A DNA stretch of 64,000 nucleotides from Cyanobacteria bacterium SIG27. GTDB lineage: Bacteria; Cyanobacteriota; Vampirovibrionia; Gastranaerophilales; Gastranaerophilaceae. The notes below the pieces were generated by a model. That model saw only the letters and a program-made list of their open reading frames with translations, was not told where the DNA came from and did no database searches. Made by a program: the position numbers and the translations under genes. The stretch lies in NCBI GenBank assembly GCA_015152565.1, contig SUTT01000003.1:1-64000 (forward strand), given 5' to 3'. This document shows positions 39,702-50,580 of this stretch, in pieces (the first letter of the stretch is position 1; each line of letters opens with the position of its first letter).

Positions 39702-42539
39702 ATGAAAAATAGGAATTTATTTGGTAGCTTTGCGTTACTATTGCGACGTAGGAGCGCAGGGCAAAGCCCGAGCACTACAGGAGCAAACCCGAGTCAAGTG
39801 AGCCTAGCCAAGCAAGCTAGTACATCGATGTTTTCTAACCTAAAAAAATGCATTAAATCTGCATTTTCTTTGGTTGAAATACTTATTGCTTTAATAATTG
39901 TTTCAGTTGTCATGGCAGCATTGGCTCCTGTAATTACTAAAAAAATAAAATCCTCAGGTGTAACGATTGGCGGTGGCGGAGGCAGTGGAGTACCGTCTGC
40001 TGGCGCATGCGGCATGGGTCAATATTTTGATATGGATGAACAAGCATGTAAACACTGCCCTGAAGGACACTTTTGTGATGGCTTTAATAAGCTTGTATGT
40101 CTTGCAGGCACATCAACTTCTGCTGATGGTACTGATAAGCATCCTTTAAATGGTCAATCTCAATGTAAAGAATGTGCTGATGGATATTACGCTCTTGAAG
40201 CTTCTCCAACTTGCATTTTGAATACTGCAGTTGGTTGTGCAGAAAAGTCAAAAATTGACAATGCTTGTATATCCTGTGAGAATGCCGAAGACTTGCTTGT
40301 TGATGGCAATTGTGTTAAAGATGTTCCTGTTTATACTCTTTTGAATGATAGTGGTTCTGATATCACGGAAACTGATACGGAACTTACAAAAGGAGATACT
40401 TATTGGTATCTAAAGATTAAGTCGACCGGTACTTTAACTTTTTCTACTGTTCCAGCCAATGTTATGGATGTTTTTATGGTTGGTGGTGGTGCTGGTGGTC
40501 AATCTTATGTTTGGGGTGAGTGTGAACAGAATGCCTCTGGTGGTGGTAGTTATAATATATTAAAAAATATTGTAGTTCAAACAGGAATACCATATCCGAT
40601 TAAAATCGGAGCTGGCGGCGGCGTAACTGCATGTACTGCTTTACCATCAAACGGAGGCACAACAAGTGCTTTTGGAACATATTCGCATGGTGGTGTTCGT
40701 GATGGTAGCCACAGTATTTGTCCATTTAATGATGCTAGTTGCGATCAAAAATATGGCGCATCAGGAAGTAGTTCTAATCAAATTGCAAATACGGGTAGTG
40801 GAGGCAAAGCTGCTGGTAAAGGTATGTCTGGAGTTGTAATAATAAGAGGAAGGCTTGGTGCATCAAATGTACAAGCTTCAACAATTCCATCATATAGATT
40901 TTTAAATGACAGTGGTTCTGATATTACACACTCAGACGTAACTTTAAGTGTTACCAATGAATATTGGTATATGAAGTTTGCAAATAGCGGCACTCTTACA
41001 TTTGGTTCTTTGCCAAATAACTTTATTGATGTTTTTGCTGTTGGTGGTGGTTCTGGTGGCACAACGTATGTTTGGGGTGAATGTACTGAAGCTGTGTCGG
41101 GTGGTGGCAACTATAATATTGTAAAAGATGTTGCTGTATCAATTGAAAAATCATATCCTGTTAAAATCGGGGCAGGCTCAGGCACGGTACAATGTACATC
41201 AAACAGGAGTAATGGCAATACATCTAACGCATTTGGAGTCTTTGCGGCTGGTGGAGTATATACGAGTGATCATAGTATTTGCCCATTTGGTGACGCTTCA
41301 TGTGATTATAAATATGGAGTTCCTGGTACTGATGCCAATCAAAATCATAATACTGGAAATGGCGGTACAAAAGCAAAGCCAGGTATGAGTGGGGCTATTG
41401 TAATAAGAGGAAAAAGGACGATTGGCGGTTCGAGTCCTACTATACCTACGTATAAATTTTTAAGTACAAGTGGTACTGACGTAACTACACAATACAGTAC
41501 ATTAAACATATCAGGTGATTATTGGTATTTGAAATTTACTAATAGCGGAAGTGTTAATTTTGATTATTTGCCTACTAATTATGTAGATGTTTTCACTGTT
41601 GGTGGTGGTGCTGGTGGTACAACATATGTTTGGGGTGAATGTAGTCAAGGTGTTGCTGGTGGCGGAACTTACAACATCGTAAAAGATACATATATATCAG
41701 CTGGACCAACCTACCCGATTAATATTGGTGGAGGTGGTTCTGTGGTAGCTTGCACTTCTAAGCCGTCAAATGGAGGTGCTTCAAGTGGTTTTGGAGTGCA
41801 TTCTCGTGGTGGATTAAAAACACAAAGCTATTCTCTTTGTCATTTTGGTGATTCAACATGCACTTATACGTATGGTAATACCGGTGGCAATAGTAATCAA
41901 AACCCTAATACAGGTAATGGTGGTGCAGCCGCAAAAACTGGCATGAGTGGAACAGTTATGATAAGAGGTAAATTAAATGGTTCAAGTTCATTATCAGAAA
42001 AAATACCAACATACACTCTTACAGATAGTGCTGGGTCTGATATTACGGAAAGTGGCTCTATTCTTAGCGTATCAAATACTTATTGGTATATAAAATTTAC
42101 TAAAACTGGAACTCTTAAATTTAATTCGATTAAAAACCCAACAATAGATGTTTTTGCTGTTGGTGGTGGTGCTGGTGGCACAACATATGTTTGGGGTGAA
42201 TGTGATGAAGCTGTGTCGGGTGGTGGTAATTATAATATTGCAACTAACATTAATGTTGTAGCGGGTGACTCTTATCCTATTGTTATTGGTGCAGGTGGTG
42301 GAACAATTAAATGCACCTCTACAAGAAAAACTGGTGGTGCATCAAGTGGTTTTGGAGTGAGTGCTGCTGGTGGTTCTGGCACTACCGCTCATAAGGTTTG
42401 TTCATTTAATGGAACTGATTGTTCTGTTTACTATGGCGAGAAAGGTTCTAATGGTAATCAGTTTCAAAATACTGGTAATGGCGGAACAAGTGCGTATAGT
42501 GGCATGAATGGTACAGTCATTATTAGAGGTGCGTTGTAA
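39702..42539 (+). CDS. prepilin-type protein with Cys-rich module and four Gly-rich adhesin-like repeats
   Basis: KSAFSLVEILIALIIVSVVMAALAPVITKK prepilin helix; four repeats '[Y]..L..SGSDIT...YWYLKFTNSGTLTF..[LV]P...DVF.VGGGAGGTTYVWGEC...SGVVIIRG'. Alternative ATG at 39828 (MFSNLKKCIKSAFSLVEIL). Confidence 0.8.
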   Translation: MKNRNLFGSFALLLRRRSAGQSPSTTGANPSQVSLAKQASTSMFSNLKKCIKSAFSLVEILIALIIVSVVMAALAPVITKKIKSSGVTIGGGGGSGVPSAGACGMGQYFDMDEQACKHCPEGHFCDGFNKLVCLAGTSTSADGTDKHPLNGQSQCKECADGYYALEASPTCILNTAVGCAEKSKIDNACISCENAEDLLVDGNCVKDVPVYTLLNDSGSDITETDTELTKGDTYWYLKIKSTGTLTFSTVPANVMDVFMVGGGAGGQSYVWGECEQNASGGGSYNILKNIVVQTGIPYPIKIGAGGGVTACTALPSNGGTTSAFGTYSHGGVRDGSHSICPFNDASCDQKYGASGSSSNQIANTGSGGKAAGKGMSGVVIIRGRLGASNVQASTIPSYRFLNDSGSDITHSDVTLSVTNEYWYMKFANSGTLTFGSLPNNFIDVFAVGGGSGGTTYVWGECTEAVSGGGNYNIVKDVAVSIEKSYPVKIGAGSGTVQCTSNRSNGNTSNAFGVFAAGGVYTSDHSICPFGDASCDYKYGVPGTDANQNHNTGNGGTKAKPGMSGAIVIRGKRTIGGSSPTIPTYKFLSTSGTDVTTQYSTLNISGDYWYLKFTNSGSVNFDYLPTNYVDVFTVGGGAGGTTYVWGECSQGVAGGGTYNIVKDTYISAGPTYPINIGGGGSVVACTSKPSNGGASSGFGVHSRGGLKTQSYSLCHFGDSTCTYTYGNTGGNSNQNPNTGNGGAAAKTGMSGTVMIRGKLNGSSSLSEKIPTYTLTDSAGSDITESGSILSVSNTYWYIKFTKTGTLKFNSIKNPTIDVFAVGGGAGGTTYVWGECDEAVSGGGNYNIATNINVVAGDSYPIVIGAGGGTIKCTSTRKTGGASSGFGVSAAGGSGTTAHKVCSFNGTDCSVYYGEKGSNGNQFQNTGNGGTSAYSGMNGTVIIRGAL
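39731..39784 (+). repeat. structured dispersed element, copy C (5' end of pilin gene)
   Basis: GCGTTACTATTGCGACGTAGGAGCGCAGGGCAAAGCCCGAGCACTACAGGAGC; shares ACTATtGCGACGTaGGA core and CAGGAGC end with A/B; inner GGGC-AAA-GCCC hairpin. Confidence 0.55.
40332..42536 (+). repeat. four tandem ~560-bp coding repeats
   Basis: Repeat starts near 40332, 40893, 41451, 42012 (spacings 561, 558, 561), each encoding YWY..F..SG...GGGAGGTTYVWGEC...CPF.D.SC...G..IRG. Confidence 0.9.
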
Positions 42540-42568
42540 TTTGGAAATTAAATAACCTAAATCGTTTT

Positions 42569-42593
42569 GGAGAGGATTTCCTCTCCTTTTTTT
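42569..42593 (+). terminator. terminator of Gly-rich pilin gene
   Basis: GGAGAGGA-TT-TCCTCTCC followed by T run. Confidence 0.8.
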
Positions 42594-42618
42594 AAATTAA
42601 TTTTATATTTGCATAATT

Positions 42619-42648
42619 AAAGCCGCAAATTTTTTGCGGCTTTTTTAA
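42619..42648. terminator. terminator-type hairpin
   Basis: AAAGCCGCAAATTTTTTGCGGCTTTTTT. Confidence 0.75.
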
Positions 42649-42663
42649 AAAAACTATTTTATC

Positions 42664-43959
<1,296 letters not shown>

Positions 43960-44074
43960 CTAACATAAAAAAATAAAAAATTAAATTATTGAATGTATTT
44001 TTAACACTTGTAACACTTGTTTTTTTGATATAGAATAAAATTGAATATGTTTGACTATTAAAAGGAGTAAATTT

Positions 44075-45730
44075 ATGTCAACAGTAGAGTACTTTACTAA
44101 TTCAGACGAATTAAAAAAATTAATGTCTGCCGCTCGTGCAACCATCACTGCACCATTTTTCGGCAACAACGTTGAAGAAGTTAAATCTGTAGCTGAAGCA
44201 TACAAATTAGCTAAAGATTCATCAGGTACAATTGAATTAACAGGTATGCCTGTTTATGAACCTGAAAAATTAGGTTTACCAAAAGGCGCTAACCAATTAT
44301 TATTTAACGATGGAACAGTTGTTGGCAGATGTGCAGCAGCTAGAAAAATCGTTGGCGAACCAGGATGTGACCTTGGTTATTTATTACCAATTATCAGAGA
44401 AGCTGTTTACAATTCTCGTGAAAAATTAATGTATAGAACTGAAGCTGTTGTTGGTTTAGATAACGACTTTATGATTAAAGCTCATTTATTAATCCCAGCT
44501 GGCTTTGAAAATGTTATGTATTCTTGGATGTTAAACTTCCAATATATCAATGAAGAATACGCTAAAATGTATGGTGAATCTCGTCTAATCAACGAAGGAG
44601 ATATCTATGTATTCTCTGATCCTGATTGGACACACCCAGACTTCCCATACGGTTTAACATTCTTTGATCCTGAACACAATTGTGCTTGCATTTTAGGTAT
44701 GAGATACTTCGGCGAACACAAAAAAGGTACATTAACTCTTGCTTGGGGTTGCGCTGCAAGAAATGGCTATGCTTCATGCCACGGCGGTATGAAAAGATAT
44801 AACCTTGACAATGGTTCATTCCAAGTAGCAGTATTTGGTTTATCAGGTTCAGGTAAATCTACAATTACTCACGCTAAACACGGTGGAAAATATGATATCA
44901 CTGTTTTACACGATGACGCATTTATCATCAATGTTCAAGATAAATACACAATCGCCCTAGAACCTGCATATTTTGATAAAACTGCAGATTATCCAATCGG
45001 ATGCGATGATAACAAATATATCTTAACTCAACAAAACAATGGTGCTATTCAATTAGCTGATGGTAGCGTTGTTTCAGTTACTGAAGATATTAGAAATGGT
45101 AACGGACGTGCTGTTAAATCTAAATTATGGTCACCAAACAGAGTTGACAGAATTGACCAACCAATCAATGCAATTTTCTGGTTAATGAAAGACCCAACTA
45201 TTCCTCCTGTATTAAAATTATCAGGTGCTGCATTGGGTTCTGCAATGGGTGCAACTCTAGCTACTAAACGTTCATCTGCTGAAAGATTAGCAGCAGGCGT
45301 TGACCCTAACGCTCTTGTAGTTGAACCATATGCTAACCCATTTAGAGTTTATCCTCTAGCAGTAGATTATGAAAGATTTAAACAATTAATCGCTGATGGC
45401 GTTGATTGCTACATCTTAAATACTGGTGAATTTATGGGTACAAAAGTTCAACCAAAACACACTCTTGGAATTATTGAAGCAATCGTATCAGGTGAAGCTA
45501 ACTTCCACAAATGGGAAAACTTCTCAGATATCGAAATTATGGATATCGAAGGCTTCGACGCTTCATTTACTAACCAAGAATATGCTAAAGAATTTGCAGC
45601 TCGTATGCAAGATAGAATTAACTTCGTTAAATCAAGAGAAACAGAAAAAGCAGGAATTGATAAACTTCCAGCAGACGCTCTTGAAGCTCTTGAAAACGTT
45701 GTTAAACAAACAACTTGCGTTAACTGCTAG
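44075..45730 (+). CDS. pckA: phosphoenolpyruvate carboxykinase (ATP)-type
   Basis: VAVFGLSGSGKSTITHA kinase-1a/P-loop, DDAFIIN, AGVDPNALVVEPYANPFRVYPL; start MSTVEYFTN. Confidence 0.88.
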   Translation: MSTVEYFTNSDELKKLMSAARATITAPFFGNNVEEVKSVAEAYKLAKDSSGTIELTGMPVYEPEKLGLPKGANQLLFNDGTVVGRCAAARKIVGEPGCDLGYLLPIIREAVYNSREKLMYRTEAVVGLDNDFMIKAHLLIPAGFENVMYSWMLNFQYINEEYAKMYGESRLINEGDIYVFSDPDWTHPDFPYGLTFFDPEHNCACILGMRYFGEHKKGTLTLAWGCAARNGYASCHGGMKRYNLDNGSFQVAVFGLSGSGKSTITHAKHGGKYDITVLHDDAFIINVQDKYTIALEPAYFDKTADYPIGCDDNKYILTQQNNGAIQLADGSVVSVTEDIRNGNGRAVKSKLWSPNRVDRIDQPINAIFWLMKDPTIPPVLKLSGAALGSAMGATLATKRSSAERLAAGVDPNALVVEPYANPFRVYPLAVDYERFKQLIADGVDCYILNTGEFMGTKVQPKHTLGIIEAIVSGEANFHKWENFSDIEIMDIEGFDASFTNQEYAKEFAARMQDRINFVKSRETEKAGIDKLPADALEALENVVKQTTCVNC

Positions 45731-45745
45731 TTTATAAAACAGTTT

Positions 45746-45779
45746 AAATTCCCTCTAAGAAATTAGAGGGAATTTTTTA
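45746..45779 (+). terminator. Rho-independent terminator after pckA
   Basis: AAATTCCCTCTAA-GAAA-TTAGAGGGAATTTTTT. Confidence 0.88.
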
Positions 45780-45794
45780 TGCTATAATTCATCT

Positions 45795-47192
45795 ATGGCT
45801 AAAGTAAAATCAAAATGGGTTTGTCAAAATTGCGGATATGAAACAGTTTCATATCTAGGAAGATGTCCTGAATGTAATCAATTTGGCACTTTTGTTGAAG
45901 AGGTAACATCAACAGTATCAAAAAACGACCTATCAAAACCATCTAACGTAGTTTTGGTTGATACTAAAATATCAAAAATTAAAGAAATTGAACTTGATGA
46001 AAAAGTTCGTTTTAAAACAAACATTGAAGAATTAGATAGAGTCCTTGGTGGCGGCTTTGTTCAAGGGTCATTATCGCTTTTAGCGGGAGATCCTGGGATT
46101 GGAAAATCTACATTAGTTTTACAAACCACAAAAAATATTTGTGAAATTGAGCAAAATAATGAAAAATTAAAAGTTTTATATATTTGCGCTGAAGAAAGCC
46201 CCTTGCAGGTTAAATTAAGAGCAAAAAGATTAGAAGTTGAGCCAGAAAATTTATATCTAACCAATCAAACTTGCATTGATGAGGTTTTAGCACAAATTGA
46301 TATTATTAAACCTGATTTTTTAATCGTTGATAGTATTCAATCTGTTTTTTGTGCAAACGTGGCTTCATCTGCTGGCAGTGTTTCTCAAATTAGAGAATGC
46401 ACAAATGTTTTAATGCGAATAGCAAAACAAAAAAATATAACAACAATCATAATTGGACATGTTACAAAAGAGGGTAATATCGCAGGTCCAAAAGTGCTTG
46501 AGCATATGGTAGACTGCGTTATTAACTTTGAGGGCGATAAATATAAACAATATCGCATTTTAAGATGCATAAAAAACCGTTTTGGCGCAATATCTGAGGT
46601 TGGTGTTTTTAAAATGGAAGATGATGGGTTGGTTGAAATTAATTCACCATCTCAAATGCTTTTAGAACAACACAATAACGCTTCAGGAAGTGCTGTTGTT
46701 GCAACTCTAGAGGGTAGCAGAATTTTCTTGCATGAAATTCAAGCGCTTGTTGGTTCAACCAACTACACTAACCCAAGAAGAGTAGCTGTAGGCATTGAAT
46801 ATAATAGGCTTTTACAGGTTTTAGCGGTTTTAGAAAAGAAAGTCGGCTTAAATTTATCCAAACAAGATGTATATGTTAATGTTGTTGGTGGAATTGATAT
46901 AGTTGAGCCAAGCTATGATTTAGCATTAGCGCTATCTATAATTAGTTCTATTCGAGATATTCCAATTAAACCGGATACCATTATTATTGGCGAAGTTGGC
47001 TTGTTGGGCGAAATTCGATATGTAGATAATATTGAACAACGCTTAAAAGAGGCTCAAAAACTTGGCTTTAAAAAAGCTATCATTCCAACAATAAACAAGA
47101 AAACTTCAGCTAAACTTAAGGACCTTGGGCTTGAAATTAAACAAGTGTCAAAACTGACAGACGCAATTATTCAAGGCTTAAAGCAAGATTAA
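45795..47192 (+). CDS. radA: DNA repair protein RadA
   Basis: WVCQNCGYETVSYLGRCPECNQFGT zinc finger, LLAGDPGIGKSTLVLQ, KNRFG motif, Lon-like C-terminus. Confidence 0.97.
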   Translation: MAKVKSKWVCQNCGYETVSYLGRCPECNQFGTFVEEVTSTVSKNDLSKPSNVVLVDTKISKIKEIELDEKVRFKTNIEELDRVLGGGFVQGSLSLLAGDPGIGKSTLVLQTTKNICEIEQNNEKLKVLYICAEESPLQVKLRAKRLEVEPENLYLTNQTCIDEVLAQIDIIKPDFLIVDSIQSVFCANVASSAGSVSQIRECTNVLMRIAKQKNITTIIIGHVTKEGNIAGPKVLEHMVDCVINFEGDKYKQYRILRCIKNRFGAISEVGVFKMEDDGLVEINSPSQMLLEQHNNASGSAVVATLEGSRIFLHEIQALVGSTNYTNPRRVAVGIEYNRLLQVLAVLEKKVGLNLSKQDVYVNVVGGIDIVEPSYDLALALSIISSIRDIPIKPDTIIIGEVGLLGEIRYVDNIEQRLKEAQKLGFKKAIIPTINKKTSAKLKDLGLEIKQVSKLTDAIIQGLKQD

Positions 47193-47497
47193 AGCGTTAG
47201 ACAGTTTTTCAAATATCCAATTTGTTGAATTTTGTTTTCGTATAAAAATCGAACAAAATTTAGATATTCAATTTGCCTTGATGATAATGTCAGATTGATT
47301 TCAAAGCCATCAGCGCAAAATGGCTCATAATCATATATTACGTAATTGTTATATTTACTTTTCCATTCTTTTTTATCAATTTTGCATCTATATTCCCAAG
47401 CAAGATTTTCAAGCCAAGGCAAAAATTCTTTGCTCACATTTTTAAATTCGCTGTAATGGCATTGTTTATCTTGATTATTTTGTCTATCAATCAGCAT
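47189..47497 (-). CDS. hypothetical protein, 102 aa
   Basis: ORF track; overlaps radA stop by 4 bases; no recognised motif. Confidence 0.5.
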   Translation of the reverse strand: MLIDRQNNQDKQCHYSEFKNVSKEFLPWLENLAWEYRCKIDKKEWKSKYNNYVIYDYEPFCADGFEINLTLSSRQIEYLNFVRFLYENKIQQIGYLKNCLTL

Positions 47498-47587
47498 AAT
47501 AACTCCATAAATATTTTTTCATATTTTCTACTCTAAAATATTTGTGTCACTTTTAAAATAGACGAAAGTGTAATGGAATATTATACT

Positions 47588-48220
47588 TTAAGATAAGTCA
47601 TCTTTTGTTGTGATTTTTTTATTTTTAATTGTTGCTTCAAGATAATAAACATCGATGTTTTCAGCTTCAGCCATTGAGCTATCATCTGTGAAATTTGGAT
47701 TATTTTTGTATTTTTCGTGAATATTTTTAATTAAATTATATTCAAATGCTTGGGGTGTTTGAGCGTGAAAAATCTCAGCTCTATCAAGAGTTTTGATTAT
47801 CTTTCCATCTTTAATTTGTTTTATTGTATCAATTGCTTTAATTCCAACAACAACAGCTCTTTTTTCTTTGGTTAGTTCAATTGTTTTTTTAATTGTTTCA
47901 ATATCAATAAAAGGTCTTGCTCCATCATGGATTAAAACAATATCACAATTATCGCACTCCAAAAGCCCGTTATAGACGCTTTTTTGACGAGTTTCGCCGC
48001 TCGGCGCAAATTTTATTTTATTGCAAAATAGTTTTGAATTTGAAATATGTTCTTTAATATCATCTTTAGCTGGAATTATAATTTCATCCACCAAATCAAT
48101 AAATTTTGAAATGGTTGTTTCAATAACAGACATTTCTCCTATTTTTTCTAAAAGTTTATTTGAACCAAAACGAGTTGATGAACCACCCGATGTTATTATT
48201 GCTATTGTTTTTTTATTCAA
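47588..48220 (-). CDS. ispD: 2-C-methyl-D-erythritol 4-phosphate cytidylyltransferase
   Basis: AIITSGGSSTRFGSNK, LIHDGARPFI, HAQTPQAFEYNLI, FTDDSSMAE. Confidence 0.93.
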   Translation of the reverse strand: MNKKTIAIITSGGSSTRFGSNKLLEKIGEMSVIETTISKFIDLVDEIIIPAKDDIKEHISNSKLFCNKIKFAPSGETRQKSVYNGLLECDNCDIVLIHDGARPFIDIETIKKTIELTKEKRAVVVGIKAIDTIKQIKDGKIIKTLDRAEIFHAQTPQAFEYNLIKNIHEKYKNNPNFTDDSSMAEAENIDVYYLEATIKNKKITTKDDLS

Positions 48221-49085
48221 AATGATTAAATCCTTTATATTCTACTTTTTGCTTATCAATATAAACCCCACTACCAATTGAGCAAGAGCCAATTTCAACT
48301 AAGCCATTAATGTTTTTGAAATCATCCCCATCCAAGCAAACAACTAAAGCGTAGTCTTCTCCGCCATATAAAACAAAGTCTTTATTTAGTGTTTTTTTAG
48401 GAATTTTTTCATATTCAACATCAATTCTAATATTACTTTTAGATGAAATTTGATATAAGCAATCAATAAGACCATCTGATGAATCCATCATTGCATAAGG
48501 CTTTTGAGCTTTAAGAGCGATTAAAGAAGAGATATTAGGATAAAGCATTGGGTTTTTATGATAATTAATAAAATAATTTTCTTTTAAATTGTTTTGTAAA
48601 TCTGCTAATCCTTGAGCGCTTGAACCAAATTCACCTGCTACTGCTATAATATAGTCATTAGAAGCATTTTTTCTTGATGAAACATTTCTATTTTTACAAT
48701 CTCCAAAAACAGTTATTGAAATAGTAACTTTATCAGATTTAGTTAAATCGCCACCGATAATTTTTAAATTATATTCTTTTGCAACTTCGTTTATTCCTTT
48801 ATAAAATTCTTCAATAAAATTTTCATTTAGCTTTCCAGATAAATTTATTGTTGCATATTTTACTATTGCGCCAGAAGCTAAAATATCAGAAATATTAACT
48901 AACATAGCTTTTTTAGCTATTTCATAAGGTGTCATAAAAGATAAGCTAAAATGAACATCTTCAATTAAGCTATCAGATGAAATTGCAAGATTGTATTCTT
49001 TTAAATACGCACAATCATCTCCAAGATAAGTTGAATTATCGAGCGTTTTTGAAATTATATCTAAAAATTTTAGCTCTTTACTCAT
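48213..49085 (-). CDS. thiL: thiamine-monophosphate kinase
   Basis: YLGDDCAYL, SSDSLIEDVHFSL, MLVNISDILASGA, IIGGDLTKS, AMMDSSDGLIDCL, LYGGEDYALV. Confidence 0.92.
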   Translation of the reverse strand: MSKELKFLDIISKTLDNSTYLGDDCAYLKEYNLAISSDSLIEDVHFSLSFMTPYEIAKKAMLVNISDILASGAIVKYATINLSGKLNENFIEEFYKGINEVAKEYNLKIIGGDLTKSDKVTISITVFGDCKNRNVSSRKNASNDYIIAVAGEFGSSAQGLADLQNNLKENYFINYHKNPMLYPNISSLIALKAQKPYAMMDSSDGLIDCLYQISSKSNIRIDVEYEKIPKKTLNKDFVLYGGEDYALVVCLDGDDFKNINGLVEIGSCSIGSGVYIDKQKVEYKGFNHFE

Positions 49086-49512
49086 TAATTTTATTAACCA
49101 AGCCTAAAAGCGCTAATTTATAGCTTTCTTTGCTAAATCCAGCCACAACTCCAACGCAAGCTGAAGCAGTGTATGAAATTTTTCTATAATCTTCACGAGT
49201 TTGAGGGTTAGAAAGGTGAACTTCAACGGCTTTAATATTGATTGATTTTATAGCATCCGCAATAGCAATTGATGTATGAGTATATGCGGCAGGATTAATA
49301 ATTAAACCATTAAAACTTGCTGCACTTTGGATTTTGTCTACGATTTCACCTTCATGGTTTGATTGGAAAAATTCTAATTCAACATCGCCTAACGTTGAAG
49401 CATATTCAACAAGTTCGCAATTAATATCTTCTAAGGTAGTAGAGCCGTATATTTCAGGTTCACGTGTACCTAGCATATTGATATTTGGACCATTGATAAC
49501 TAAAATTTTCAT
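49078..49512 (-). CDS. aroQ: 3-dehydroquinate dehydratase, type II
   Basis: ILVINGPNINMLGTREPEIYG, FFQSNHEGEIVDKIQ, IINPAAYTHTSIAI, EVHLSNPQTREDYR. Confidence 0.96.
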   Translation of the reverse strand: MKILVINGPNINMLGTREPEIYGSTTLEDINCELVEYASTLGDVELEFFQSNHEGEIVDKIQSAASFNGLIINPAAYTHTSIAIADAIKSINIKAVEVHLSNPQTREDYRKISYTASACVGVVAGFSKESYKLALLGLVNKINE

Positions 49513-49527
49513 TTTTTAATCCTCAAA

Positions 49528-50580
49528 CTACTTTTTTATTTTACCATTAATTAAAAAATTATCATCAAATCGTTTAATTTTAATGTTTTCAAGCTGAATT
49601 GTTTTGTTTACTTCATCAAATTTTAAACCATCAACAAAATTTAAACCTCCGCCAAAAATTTTAGGCGCAATAAATTGGTTAATTTCATCAATTTCATTGC
49701 TTTTTAAAAGTTCAGAATTAAAGCCACAGCCAGCTTCTATCATAATTGAACAAATTCCAATTTCATATAGTTTTTTAAAAAGCTCATTAAAATTGCCATT
49801 AAAATTAATTTGTTCAATATGATTTGGAAGTTCAATTTTTGAATTATTAATTAAAATTATTCTATTTCCATCATTTTTAAAAACGTTATAGCTAAGAAGA
49901 ATTTTATTATTAGGGTCAAAAATAATTCTAATTGGAGATTTTTTGTTTTTTAATCTAACGTTTAATTGCGGATTGTCTGCTAAAATTGTCCCTGAAGCAG
50001 ACATTATCGCTTGGTATTCACTTCTTAGTTTATGAACAAATTTTCTTGCTTTTTCGTTTGTAATCCACTTTGAATTGCTGTTTTCAAGTGCAATTTTACC
50101 ATCCAGAGTTGTGGCTGTTTTAAGCATAACATAGGGTTTTTTAGTTTTAATATTTTTTATAAAAACCTTATTTAGCTCTTTTGCTTCTTCCTCTAAAACA
50201 CCAGTTATTACTTCAACATTAGCATTTTTTAATTTTTCAATTCCGCCTGCTGCTTTTTTATTTGGGTCAAGCATAGCAATGACAACTTTTTTGAAACCTG
50301 ATTTTATAATTAAATCAGCACAAGGCGGAGTTTTGCCGTAATGTGAACAAGGTTCTAGATTAACTATTATGGTTTTATTTTTTGTATTACCATTTGCAGC
50401 GTTTATTGCATTAACTTCAGCATGTGCTTCGCCATATTTTTTATGATAACCAGATGAAATTATTTCTTTTTTTTCTTCATCGTAAACAATAGCGCCAACA
50501 AAAGGATTGGGCATATTAGCGCCTGACGCTTTTTTAGCTAAATTTATGCATTTTTGCATTAATTTTTTATATGTTTTCAT
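49528..50580 (-). CDS. ribD: bifunctional riboflavin biosynthesis deaminase/reductase RibD
   Basis: NPFVGAIVYD, HAEVNAI, LEPCSHYGKTPPCAD; reductase domain KTATTLDGKIALENSNSKWITNE. Confidence 0.95.
   Translation of the reverse strand: MKTYKKLMQKCINLAKKASGANMPNPFVGAIVYDEEKKEIISSGYHKKYGEAHAEVNAINAANGNTKNKTIIVNLEPCSHYGKTPPCADLIIKSGFKKVVIAMLDPNKKAAGGIEKLKNANVEVITGVLEEEAKELNKVFIKNIKTKKPYVMLKTATTLDGKIALENSNSKWITNEKARKFVHKLRSEYQAIMSASGTILADNPQLNVRLKNKKSPIRIIFDPNNKILLSYNVFKNDGNRIILINNSKIELPNHIEQINFNGNFNELFKKLYEIGICSIMIEAGCGFNSELLKSNEIDEINQFIAPKIFGGGLNFVDGLKFDEVNKTIQLENIKIKRFDDNFLINGKIKK

Noticed and set aside
39794-40015. Minus-strand ORF MPHAPADGTPLPPPPPIV...
   Set aside because: Antisense to the prepilin and Gly-rich coding sequence; Pro run is the complement of Gly codons.
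40778-41110. Minus-strand Pro-rich 110-aa ORF
   Set aside because: Antisense shadow of the Gly-rich repeats.
44589-44819. Minus-strand ORF inside pckA
   Set aside because: Antisense to a strongly conserved coding sequence.
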